This document shows, piece after piece, positions 22,606 through 32,536 of a stretch of DNA of 64,000 nucleotides; position 1 is the stretch's first letter; every line of letters begins with the position of its first letter. Source of the stretch: Rhizophagus irregularis. Lineage: Eukaryota; Glomeromycota; Glomeromycetes; Glomerales; Glomeraceae. A program made the translations under genes and the position numbers. The stretch spans positions 1,736,001 to 1,800,000 of the forward strand of contig NC_089431.1 of NCBI RefSeq assembly GCF_026210795.1, written 5' to 3'. The notes below the pieces were generated by a model. That model was given only the letters and a program-made list of their open reading frames with translations, did no database searches and was not told the origin of the DNA.

Positions 22606-23500
22606 GTTTCAGCTTCAGTTCTTGGTATTAGATAGGTGAGTTTCGAATAACACTTAATTGGAAACTTTGTAATTTTTTTTAAAAAAAATAATTTTAGTTT
22701 TTTTTCTATTTCGTAAGTCGTAAGTTTCGGCTTTGGTTCTTAGACTTTGGATAGGTGAGTTTCGAAGATTTTGCTCAAAACTTTTTTATTAAAAAAAAAT
22801 TTATTTATTTTTCTTTTTTTATTTTGTAGGTTTTAGCGGTTCTTGAGTGTTGGATAGGTGAGTTTCATTTCGAATAACACTTCGAAACATTTTTTTTTTA
22901 AAAAAAATAATTTAATTAATTAATTTTTTTTTCTATTTTGTAGGTTTCATCTCTGGTTCTTGGACATTGGATAGGTGAGTTTCGTTTTGAATAACACTCA
23001 AAACTATTTTTTTTTAAAAAAATAATTTAATTAATCTTTTTTTCTATTTTTGTAGGTTTGGCTCCAGTTTTTGGCGTTAGATAGGTGAGTTTCGAATGAT
23101 TTTTTTTTATTTTGTAGGTTTTCGCTTCAGTTCTTGGGTATTGGATAGGTGAATTTTATTTCAAACAACACTTTGAAACTTTATTTTTTTTTTAAAAAAA
23201 AATAATTTAATTTATCAATTTTTTTCTATTTTGTAGGTTTTAGCTCTGGTTCTTGGGCATTGGATAGGTGAGTTTCGTTTCAAATAAACCCTTCGAAACT
23301 ATTTTTTTAAAAAAAAATAATTTAATTAATTAATCTTTTTTTTCTATTTTGTAGGTTTTGGCTCCAGTTCTTGGTGTTAGATAGGTGAGTTTCGAATAAC
23401 ACTTTGAAACTTTATTATTTTTAAAAAAAAAAATTTAATAAATTTTTTTTTTCTATTTTGTAGATTTTGCTTCAGTTCTTGGGTGTTGGATAGGTAAGTT
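22606..23500 (+). repeat. Nine-unit array resembling splice acceptor - 30 nt - splice donor modules
   Basis: GATAGGT(G/A)A occurs at 22631, 22750, 22853, 22970, 23080, 23144, 23263, 23380 and 23489 (spacing 64-119 bp). In most units TTTTTCTATTTTGTAG precedes and GTGAGTTTCG follows a 28-31 nt core of the type GTTTTGGCTCCAGTTCTTGG plus TGTTAGATAG. Cores differ in length and are not in a common frame, so they are unlikely to encode peptide. The linkers are A- and T-runs. Confidence 0.8.
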
Positions 23501-23729
23501 TCGTTTTGAACAACACTTCGAAACTATTTTATTATAAAAAAATTTAATTTATTAATTTTTTTATGGACAGGTTGAATATCATCTTGCTTACGAACTTGAT
23601 AAAGTAACTTATATGTTGGGAGTGCATGAATTCATTGATGCATTTGCTATAGACCATCGTGTAGATTAAAACGTGATAGATAAGGATGTAGATTATACGG
23701 ATGATGAATAATAGAATGGGTTATATATA

Positions 23730-23925
23730 CAGTCAAAGCTCGTTATAGTGAATCTCGTTATAGTGAACATTAAGTAAAATCGCGTTATAGTGACCTGTTG
23801 ATTTTTTTTCCTTATAATTAATTTCTCTCGATATAGTGAATTTTCTTAATAAATCTCGTTATAGTGAAAAAAAGGGAAAAAATTACATAGTGGAACGGAA
23901 AGTTCACTATAACGAGCTTTGACTG
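23730..23925. mobile_element. Tc1/pogo-type MITE, TA target
   Basis: Perfect 23-bp TIRs (starting CAGTCAAAGCTCGTTATAGT) at 23730-23752 and 23903-23925, with TA at 23728-23729 and 23926-23927. CTCGTTATAGTGAA-like words repeat inside. CAGTCAAA...CGTTATA ends are typical of pogo/Tigger-like elements. Confidence 0.85.
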
Positions 23926-24460
23926 TATACTACTAGTGATTAGTACATTTAATAAGCAAATAATTTACATTTAGATTACAAACATAAAACGGATGGGCTC
24001 ATTTTTCCGTATATTTAACATTTAAAATACATATATAAAATGGTTAATTACTAGACATCTATATAACCGTTATTTATCAATTATTTACTATTACATTTTA
24101 CGGACAATTAATTTTTATAGGGCTTTCAACTTTTTCAACGCCAGTTCCATTTTCATAGCACAAACCTAAATGATATTGAGCATATTCATTTCCATTTTCT
24201 GCTGCTTTTTGATACCAATAAAAAGCTTTATGTTCATCTTTTTCAATACCAATTCCATTTTCATAACATAAACCTAAATTATATTGTGCATATTTATTTT
24301 CATTTTCTGCTGCCTTCTGATACCAGTAAAAAGCTTTAATCTCATCTTTTCCAATGTCAATACCATTTTCATAAAAAAGTCCAAGTTTATTTTGTGCGCC
24401 ACTATGTTCTTTTTCCGCTGATTTTTCAAAGAATTCAATTGCTTTAGTAATATCTTTTTT

Positions 24461-24933
24461 GGGGGACCCGTTCACATTACTGACAATTATATTACCGACA
24501 ATCATTTTACCGACACTCATATTACCGACAATCATTTTACTGACAGGTACACTTTACCGACACTCATTTTACCGACACCCATTTTACCATCAACACTTAC
24601 AGTATTTATTACTATTTCACTACCCACTTCAGTTATGAAAATTAAAATACATATTTAATATAAAAGAATTTACCATAATATATAAAATAAAAAATTGATT
24701 AATATATAACAAAATGTAAAATACTATGATATTTATATACTGTATAATAAAATAACTTGAAATTTTATCAATTTTATTTTTTAAAAAATTTATTTCAGCT
24801 TCATAATATATTGTACTTGGAATTGTTCTTAATAATTTTCTATATTTAGTTTATATAATTTGCTTTTTTTGTAACTTAAAAATAATTATTATTTTGTCGG
24901 TAAAATGATTGTCGGTAATGTGAACCAGACCCC
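24461..24933. mobile_element. 473-bp MITE built of ATTACCGACAAT units
   Basis: Left end GGGGGACCCGTTCACATTAC and the inverse of the right end share GTTCACATTA(C)(T/C)GACAATCATTTTACCGACA. The left arm repeats TTTTACCGACA(C/A) several times. The target was a TCTTTTTT run in the Sel1 code, with TTTTTT on both sides, so the duplication length cannot be fixed (6-8 bp). Confidence 0.75.
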
Positions 24934-25291
24934 TTTTTTGGTACCAATTCCACTTTTATAGCATAAGCCTAAATTATATTGTGCATCTCTATCTCCATTT
25001 TCTGCTGCTTCTTGATACCAATTAAAAGCTTTAATGTTGTCCTTTTCCATGATAGAAAATTTTTACTATCCGTCGAAGAAGAATTTCTGTATCTGTAAAT
25101 ATAATATATTTTGTAAATGTTGTGTTACATTGCAGTAATGGTAATTTATATAAATAGACGTAGTTAAAAGAGATTAGCGCTCTAAGAAAGACATTCAACA
25201 CACAAAATTGTCACGATGTTACACAATTTAAATTATGCATATAAAGATTTCGAAAATTTTGACCCACACATTAATCAGGTAGTAGGATAAT

Positions 25292-25826
25292 CAGTACGGT
25301 ACGAAATTGCAAACCTGTACGGTACGGTTGATCACCCATACAAAATTACAAAATTTGATTAACATGACCGTTCCATACCGTACTGGCACTATAATAAAGA
25401 GAAAATCAGTACGGTACATTTAGCATATAATTAATTGACACCAGTGTCCATTTTCCTAATTTTGACACCAATGTCCAAAATGTACATTTTTGTAATTTGG
25501 ACACCAATGTCCAAAATGTTTATTTTTGTAATTTGGACACCAATGTCCAAAATGTTTATTTTTGTAATTTGGATACCAATGTCCAAAATGTTCATTTAAA
25601 ACAATAACCGTACCGTACTGTACTGGTTCTATATATAGAGAGATTATTATAGAGCCAGTACGGTACGGTACAGTTGGTTAAATTTTATGGTTGATCATTT
25701 CGTACTGTACTGTACTGGTTCTATAATAATCTCTTTATATATAGAACCAGTACGGTACGGTACGAAATGATTATCACAAAAATTGATCAACTGTACCGTA
25801 CAGGTTTGCAAATTCGTACTGTACTG
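25292..25826. repeat. Long foldback of GTACGGTAC-type sequence
   Basis: Outer arms 25292-25334 and 25784-25826 are inverted over 43 bp with few changes. An inner pair (about 25627-25672 and 25692-25737) is also inverted and includes AGAGATTATTATAG. CAGTACGGTACGG/CCGTACTG words occur many times. GGATAA flanks both sides approximately. Non-coding. Confidence 0.75.
25441..25592. repeat. 36-bp tandem repeat
   Basis: CCAATGTCCAAAATGT starts at 25468, 25504, 25540 and 25576, a constant 36-bp step, with a shorter divergent copy at 25441. Each unit carries the self-complementary TTGGACACCAATGTCCAA (7-bp stem). Confidence 0.85.
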
Positions 25827-26045
25827 GATAAATATATATTCTAATCAATCAAAATTCACAGGAACCAATCAATGATCGAACATGATAGATTATTTTTATT
25901 TTTATTAAACAGTAATAGTTAGTAAAATACAAGAATTTATAAACAAAGCAAAAATGTATAAGTAAATAAAAAAAATGAACTAAACTAAAAGAAGAGAAAA
26001 TCTACTTCGACGGTGGAGTAGTTAAATTAAAACTATTTCCATAAC

Positions 26046-26754
26046 TTTTTTTTTTTTTAAATAGTAACGCCTTTTATTAATTATTTAAATTTGATACAAA
26101 TTACATAATTAACTATTAAAACACTTAGGGCTTTTCGAAAATAATTTCTCAAAACCCTATAACTAAGTGATATTTAGAACAATTTATCTAAAAACTAAAA
26201 ACTATCGTAAAAATGTATCTAATCTAAAAAATTATACATTTTGACTGTATTATCCCAAGTATTACTAATATTAATTCCGTCCGTAATTGATCCTTTTAAT
26301 TTATCTAGCGTTACTAAATTAATTTTTGTGTTAATTTCTTTTTATTTATTTTTTCTAAATTTTTTTCTATTTTTTTCTTTTTTATAATTTTATTTTCTCC
26401 GTCTTTCTCCTTTTCTGAATCTTCTATTACCATTTCACTTTTCTTCCTAAGATCTAATTTTTTTATGTTTGCTCTATCTTCTGATCTCTTTATTTCGTCA
26501 CAGCATGGAATCCAAATTCTCTGTTTTAGTTCTTCGTAAGTGAAATTCCAAAGTCTTTTTATTAAAGCTTTTTCTTCTTTCTTTTTCGTTAAGCTATTGA
26601 AATTTTCGTTATATATTCCTCTCAATAGCTCCCAAATTCTACTTTTACCCAGCAGAATTAATGATGGACTCTCTAGAATTCTAATAAATTCAAAATTATA
26701 AGTTTTTAATATTTCTATTTCATTGTTTTGATTAAGATCTTTTAGCTTTTTTCC
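26046..26754 (-). mobile_element. 5'-truncated LINE copy with 11-bp duplication
   Basis: Minus strand: a coding fragment from 26754 to a stop at 26314, then an untranslated tail with AATAAA (26073-26078 on plus) and a 13-A tail (T-run 26046-26058). ATTTCCATAAC flanks it at 26035-26045 and 26755-26765. The protein part (TYNFEFIRILESPSLILLGK, RGIYNENFNSLTKKKEEKAL, ELKQRIWIPCCDEIKR) resembles the C-terminal end of the reverse-transcriptase protein of Rhizophagus LINEs, with a Lys/Glu-rich tail. Dead on arrival by truncation. Confidence 0.75.
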
Positions 26755-26829
26755 ATTTCCATAACTAACCCACTACCTCCCATACACTAGCTAAAGCTTG
26801 GTAATTTGAAGCCCGCCCTGCACGAACAT

Positions 26830-27250
26830 GATAGTTATTGTTAATTATTACGCCATCTGCACAAAAACGTTTTAGAATGGTTGAATCGTTGTCGAACAAC
26901 TGTCGATCAAATTAGGACAGAAAAAATTGCGTTAATTTTTACATTTATTAAATGCTTGTTTAAACGCTTAAAGTGTAGTTTTAAACGTTTATTATATGCA
27001 TCACTGATAAATAGAGCAATTATCAGAATTATCAAAATTAATTAATCCTTGTAAATTTCCTAAGTTTATTTGCTTCATGTCTAATTTGGCTTAAACTTTT
27101 AAATCTTGGACGCTATTTATTAATTGTAATTTAGTATAAAGAATTTAAATAAAATTTGCTTAAATTGATAAATTCGAATATTTTATCGGCTTGGTTAATT
27201 TATCTTGTACATAACTTATTGAAAGTTTTTATTATAAACTAGCAACAGGA
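26830..27250. repeat. Duplicated upstream segment, copy 1
   Basis: Shares ordered blocks with 39955-41020: TTACGCCA(T/C)CTGCAC, AATGGTTGAAT, AATTAATCCTTGTAAATTTC, GCGCTATTTA-type with AATTGTAATTTAGTATA, and GGTTAATTTATCTTGTACAT. It lies upstream of kinase gene 1. Confidence 0.6.
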
Positions 27251-27784
27251 TTAATATTGATATGCCGCTCACCTTTTTCCTTTTTCTGCAACAGTCTTGT
27301 ACATAACCTTTTTTTACGTTGTTCAGGCACTTTACCTTCAATTATTTCCACATTAGGATTACAGGATTAACAGCATTGCACATTATATTTATGGGAAACT
27401 GATGCCTTTACATAAAATAGGTACGGCAATCAGCATTATAGATGAATTTTTTTATTAGCACTAATAATTATTAATAATAAAAAAGAATAATATTAAAATA
27501 ATGTAAGTATTAATTATACTAACTAAATAATTTAGAAAATTATAAATTTTTAATTTAAATTTTCTAACTAAAAAAATTATACAAAACAAAAAAAAATATA
27601 TTTTTATTTGATTGTCACCGATCCAAATCTAAATCTAAAAGATGGAAAAAAAAAATAGAAAAATAGATTAGTAAAATAATAAGAAAAAAATTATTATAAA
27701 TAAAAATCAGAAAAAAAGATGCTTATCTGATCACCGATCTAAATCTAAAGGAAACATATACAAATATAGTTAATAATATATATA

Positions 27785-28277
27785 TTGTGCCTCAGATCGA
27801 TTCTTGCCTCAGATTGAAGCTCACGCACCTCACATTGAGATTGTCACCTGACGCACCTCATTTGAATCATTCAATAAAGTCTGTTATAAGTAAACTTTTT
27901 TCTCATTAATTAAACCACTTTTTGTAACATAAACAAACTTGTGCCATAATGAGTTACATGTTTCCTGAAATCTTTATGTAAATCCGATTCATATTGAAGT
28001 TTATACTTGTATTTTATCTGAAAAATCATTAAAATTTTAAGTCATTTTTCAAATGAAAAGATTTAATGAGTATGATTCTAATTAATCTGAAATTTTAGAA
28101 TTGTATACTTAAAATAATGATAAATAAGTTTACTTAGTACTTAAAAATACATTAAAATTGGAAATTTTGATGTTTAATTATAGCTCATTTTTATTAGCAA
28201 TTGAGGTGTGTCAGATGACAATCTCAATCTGAGGTGCGTGAGCTTCAATCTGAGGCAAGAATCGATCTGAGGCACAA
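27785..28277. mobile_element. TIR element with about 76-bp arms
   Basis: TTGTGCCTCAGATCGATTCT at 27785 and its inverse ending at 28277 begin arms that agree over about 76 bp with a few differences. The arms contain repeated GCACCTCA/TGAGGTGC words. TA-rich flanks hide the target duplication. Non-coding. Confidence 0.8.
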
Positions 28278-29580
28278 CATATATATATAAAGATAAATAA
28301 AAAAGATTATAGAAAAGAAAATCTTAGTATAGATTACAAAGCGGAAAAAAAATAAAAAAAATAAATTTAAAAAAAATCGGATTTGAAGAAAAATTCGGGG
28401 TTAAAAAAAATGAAAGTTAAAATTTCGGTTTTAAAAAACCGAAAAAAAATATTAAAAAAAATTCAGTCGAAAAAAAAGACTGAAAGAATATATTGTTATT
28501 AAAAAAAAATTCGATCTAAAAATATAAAAAATATTGCTATTAAAAAAAATGGGTCTAAAAAAGGCCGAAAAAAAATAAAAACATTAAAAATTATTTTAAA
28601 AAAATGAGACTGAGACCGAAAAAAAGATGTCAGATAGTTGTGATGATACATTCTGCTGCACCGTGAAAATGAAATACGGTTAATAAGATTAAAATTTCAG
28701 CAGCCAATTAAGGACAAATTTATTCGGTATTATCTTAAATATCAGTTATATATCTTTCTTTACTAAACATTTTGAAATACATATAAAATGCTCCTCGTAT
28801 GTGTAATTATCTAATTTAAAATAAAAATAGTATTGCTGTTTTAATTACCCAAACCTATATGAATCATGTAAAAAATTTTTACTATTTTTATTATTTTTAT
28901 TATATTTTACAAAATTAAATTATTTCATACACAAACATTTTCTTTTTTAAAAAATCCCCTTATTGATCTTCAAACTTCTTTTTCACTTTATACAGTATCT
29001 CTTTTTTGTGAGTCATCTTTAACAACATTATCTTTTCTTGTTTTTTTTTTAATTTCGTTGTTTCAAATTTTGCTAAATATTAATGGTTTAGAAAATTTTG
29101 AACTCTAATTCTTTCTTTGTTAAGTCCTTTCAAATTTTTTCGTATTTATAATAAAATTTTATTTTTCATCTCTTCCTATTAAATGTTTTTAATAAAAAGA
29201 TATTTTCCTATAAAAAAATTGGATATGTTTTTTATAAAGTTTTATACGATTTTTTTTCCTTAGAAATAACGTATCATGAAAGGATACGGGAAAATGCACA
29301 ATTTCGTATCACTAAAAATATGGTTTGGATACGGAATTTACATGGAATTTACATGATTTGATCACTGATTTTATCATTAAATTTATACGATTTGGTCACT
29401 GAATTTACCATTTATATTACAGTTTATTATAGTTGTATTTACATAAATTTAGTTCTACTTTATTAAATTAAATAAAAAATAAAAATAAACAAAATACAAA
29501 TACATTAAATACATTATTAAAATTCCCTTTCTTATCAAAACCACCTATTGCAACCAAAATTATCTATAATATGTTCGGGT
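28278..29580. other. A-rich low-complexity and AT-rich intergenic DNA
   Basis: 28300-28640 is a chain of A-runs with CGAAAAAAA, GACTGA and GGTCTAAAAAA words. The complementary T-rich version appears at 42480-42960 and 44250-44560. No gene. Confidence 0.5.
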
Positions 29581-30420
29581 TCATTCAGAGTCAAACAACC
29601 TAAAAAAAACAAAAAAATAGTAACATAAGAACGTCTAACTTAACTGGAAACCAAAACCTCCTCATATAGTACTATCTGCAATCGTCCAAGTCACCAAGGG
29701 TTAGTATTCCTACAAAAAAGAAAAAGAACTCCAGAATGTCTGACCTATATAAAAGAAAAGAATCATGAAACGTCTGATGAAAAAGAAACCAAAACAACCT
29801 ACAAAAGAAAAAAAAATCCAGAATTGACCCACAAAAAAAAAAGAAGACTCTGAAGCAACAAAACTGAAAAAACCTACAAAAAGAAAAGAATTTGAACTCA
29901 ACTTACAAAAAAAAAAGAAAATTTGAACTGACCTAAAAAAAGAAAAAAATCCTAACCATATTACAAAAAGAAAAGGACTCCCAAACTGATCTACAAAAAA
30001 GAAAAAAGAAATTCTCAAAAAAAAATCTGCTGGACTATGAAAAAAAGTATAAATAAAAAAGAAAAGGGAGTGAGTGGGGAATAAAAGAATAAATCAAAAA
30101 AATATTTTTCTTTAAAAAGAGGGGTGACGAAGTTAGAAAAGTTAAAAAAAAATTTTTAAAAAAGAAGAACGATTTTTTTTTAAAAAAAAGGAAAGGGTGG
30201 TGAGTGGGGAATAAAAGAATAAAGTCAAAAAAAAATTTTTTTTAAAAGAGTGACGAAAAAAAAATTTTTTTTAAAGGAGAGTGACGGAAAAAAAATTTTT
30301 TTTAAAGAGAGGTACAAAAAAAAAATTCTTTTTAAAGGGAGGTGACGAAGAAAGAAGAAAGAAAAATTTTTTTAAAATAAAAATAAGACGAGAGAAAGGG
30401 GAAGATTCAAAGTAAGGGTT
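29581..30420. repeat. Purine-rich simple sequence
   Basis: ACAAAAAAGAAAAA words with short spacers (29700-30020), then GGAATAAAAGAATAAA and GTGACGAA repeats in A/T-runs. The open minus frame over 29710-30018 is Phe/Ser low complexity and is not a gene. Confidence 0.7.
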
Positions 30421-30435
30421 TATATAAAAACAAAA

Positions 30436-30489
30436 AACGTATCATAACAAAATAATAAACAATCATGTGATCACGTGTTATGATACGTT
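30436..30489. repeat. 14-bp-arm hairpin with TCACGTG loop
   Basis: AACGTATCATAACA (30436-30449) is mirrored at 30476-30489; the loop holds CATGTGATCACGTG. Confidence 0.6.
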
Positions 30490-30977
30490 ATTATCCTAAA
30501 AATATTAAGTTTAATGTTCACATGGAAATTAAAAATAAAAATAAAAATATTAAGTTTAAAAATTCCGTATACATTCCGCATGACTAATTTTTTTCGTATA
30601 CATTAGTTTTTTAAAAAAATGTTCCTTATTAAATATACGGAATTTGTATACGGAATCTATAGAAACATACATAAAAATGTATACAAAACGTATCCTTTCC
30701 GTACACAGATTTCTTATAGAGTTTCTTAACGTAACGTTAACCTGTATTTTTGTGCAAAAAGACTATATATTTAACCTTTTTATCATATTGTTTCAATTGT
30801 TCCATCCTTTAACCATATTTTTCTCTAAAAAAAGTTTGGTCAATTGATTCAACTACAGTAAAAAGATTTTGAGCGAATTAAAAACTCTCATTTAAGAATG
30901 AGTAATTTGCCTAAATACGAAGGAGTGAAAAGAATAGTTATTTATTTAATATCTGAACCAAATGAAAATAAAACCAA

Positions 30978-31437
30978 TTATTGCCGTTTTCAGAAATGTT
31001 GACATTAGAATGTCGATCAGTTCTATAAATCGAACACACCGAACACACACCGAACACAGCAATTAAAATTAAAAAAAAACAAATTTTCCTTTAAAAAAAA
31101 CAAAATTAAAACCTTAGCTGTTAGTAATATATTTTTAGGTAGTGTGCATAAAAAAATGTATAAACATTATATTATTTACATATATGTATTTGCTTGTATT
31201 TGCCAATGTTCGGTGTGTTTGGTGTGTTCGTTTGTGTTCGGTGTGTGTTCGGTACAAATTTTCATATTTTCAATTTTATTTATATCTAAAAAATGACAAA
31301 AATAGTTTTTATATAAAGTTATGCATGAATACTTCAAGTTTGCATAATTTTTTGTATGTGATCACCGGTGTGTTCGGTGTGTTCAGTATAAAATGGTCAA
31401 AATTTCAGATTGTCAACATTTCTGAAAATGGCAATAA
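30978..31437. mobile_element. TIR element with CGAACACACC interior
   Basis: TTATTGCC(G/A)TTTTCAGAAA ends are inverted over about 28 bp with one mismatch. Next to each end are CGAACACACCGAACACAC / GTGTGTTCGGTGTG stretches, also inverted. No ORF of note; target duplication unclear. Confidence 0.7.
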
Positions 31438-31614
31438 GTAAATAAATTTCAGGTTTATAAGAACCGAAAAGGTACCACACTACCACCTAATAATAAATAA
31501 ATTCTCCAGTTTATAAGAACCAAAAAAAAGGTATTTAACATTAAAATAACGATAAAAGTAAAGGCCGTTATACATTAGCAATCTGCTGCGGTCAACGTAC
31601 ACATGGATTATACA

Positions 31615-31830
31615 ATCTTCCCCAGTATCACCGACACTTTTTCCACCCCACGTGATTTTGTAATATTCATCACCGGCATCACACTCCACCGCGTTTTCAC
31701 TGTTTATATTTATCTGAGGGACTTAGGTTTTTTTTGCCTCACAAAATTATGTTTTTCACATCCCTTTAAATGTCACCGGTCACGTGGGGGTGGAATTTTA
31801 ATTATAAAAGTGTCGGTAATACTGGGGTAA
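31615..31830. mobile_element. 216-bp MITE with 12-bp duplication
   Basis: ATGGATTATACA flanks at 31603-31614 and 31831-31842. The ends share CCCCAGTAT(C/T)ACCGACACTT, and the inner arms share CCACCCC(C)ACGTG. Non-coding. Confidence 0.75.
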
Positions 31831-31956
31831 ATGGATTATACACTATTCATAACGTGATGATGTGCAATGATGACTGCGCTTTGATAACCGTTCCCTAGTT
31901 TTATGAATGAAAGAATATGTCATGTCTAAGTAATCTAAATAATCTTGCAGATTAGA

Positions 31957-32153
31957 CTCTATAAAAAAGTTATTCCGTGTTTTTTATTCCATGTTATTTC
32001 CGTAAATGTATCATATTCACGGAATTTATAGTCAGAACATGGAAATTATCCAAATTTCTTAGATTTTAGTTATTTTTACGTAAATATATCAGATATCATA
32101 TTCTGATATCTACGGAGTTTTTATAGAAATTACAGATAAAATTTTTTACAGGG
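31957..32153. mobile_element. CTCTATAAAAAA/CCCTGTAAAAAA-ended MITE, 3-bp duplication
   Basis: Left end CTCTATAAAAAAG, right end (inverted) CCCTGTAAAAAATTTTATC. AGA stands at 31954-31956 and 32154-32156. Same family as 22023-24122 and 62334-62497. Confidence 0.75.
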
Positions 32154-32536
32154 AGATTCTTAAACTAAGATGTATATACTATCTAGTGTATTAAAATAAA
32201 TGTCCATCCAAAAAACAATTATTTTAAAGCGATGCAAAAACCATAAAAACTTTTTATTAATATTGTTAATTTGATAAGCTGTTAATGTATAAAATATAAT
32301 AACCCTAATTGAATAAGAAAAGCTATAAATAATTCCTTTAAAGTATTAAACAATAAATTACAAATAGGCAATTAGTAACATTTTAAATTTTGCTGTGATA
32401 TATAGAATTAATTCTGTAAACTACAATCAGCAATAAGCTAATTTAATAATTTAATTTAACTGTTGCAATAATAAATTAAAATATTTTAATATAAGTAAAC
32501 AATATAAATGTAATTAACAAAGAATTATAAACTTAC

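Larger units (their letters stand above)
22023..24122. mobile_element. 2.1-kb element, CCCTAT(A/G)AAAA ends, 3-bp duplication
   Basis: Plus-strand ends are CCCTATGAAAAC (22023) and AATTTTTATAGGG (to 24122). CTT stands at 22020-22022 and 24123-24125. Deleting the element and one CTT rejoins the Sel1 frame exactly. The same terminal motif and 3-bp duplications mark 31957-32153 (AGA) and 62334-62497 (CTA). Inside are a GATTATCAC/GTGATAATC stem (about 22418-22443), the splice-like array and the 23730-23925 MITE. No transposase ORF was found. Confidence 0.8.
18601..25050 (-). pseudogene. Sel1-repeat / protein kinase gene 1, multiply broken
   Basis: Sel1 text starts at the ATG at 25050, continues from 24460 and again from 22019, and runs through 19 alternating repeats to 19839. 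It then joins a kinase domain: N-lobe with NEGGFG and VICKKL (exon ending 19451), exon 19387-19212 with QYADGGDLQNYL and HRDL, exon 19140-18727 with HSKN and DFG, and short acidic exon 18645-18601. Lesions: (1) element 22023-24122 with AAG duplicated, splitting GVEKVE from SKAFNW; (2) element 24461-24933 splitting GIGTK from KDITKAIEF; (3) a 1-nt loss in an A-run near 21895; (4) foldback 19764-19838 bringing an in-frame TGA; (5) a 10-nt loss at 18983/18984 relative to genes 2 and 3 (GATTTAGTAT missing), which shifts the frame before the SDIYSFG helix. Sel1 repeats are solenoid protein-binding modules; the kinase looks TKL-like. The start at 25050 is uncertain. Confidence 0.85.

Noticed and set aside
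29710-30018. Phe/Ser-rich minus-strand ORF
   Set aside because: Simple A-rich DNA read on the other strand; no start context and no domain.
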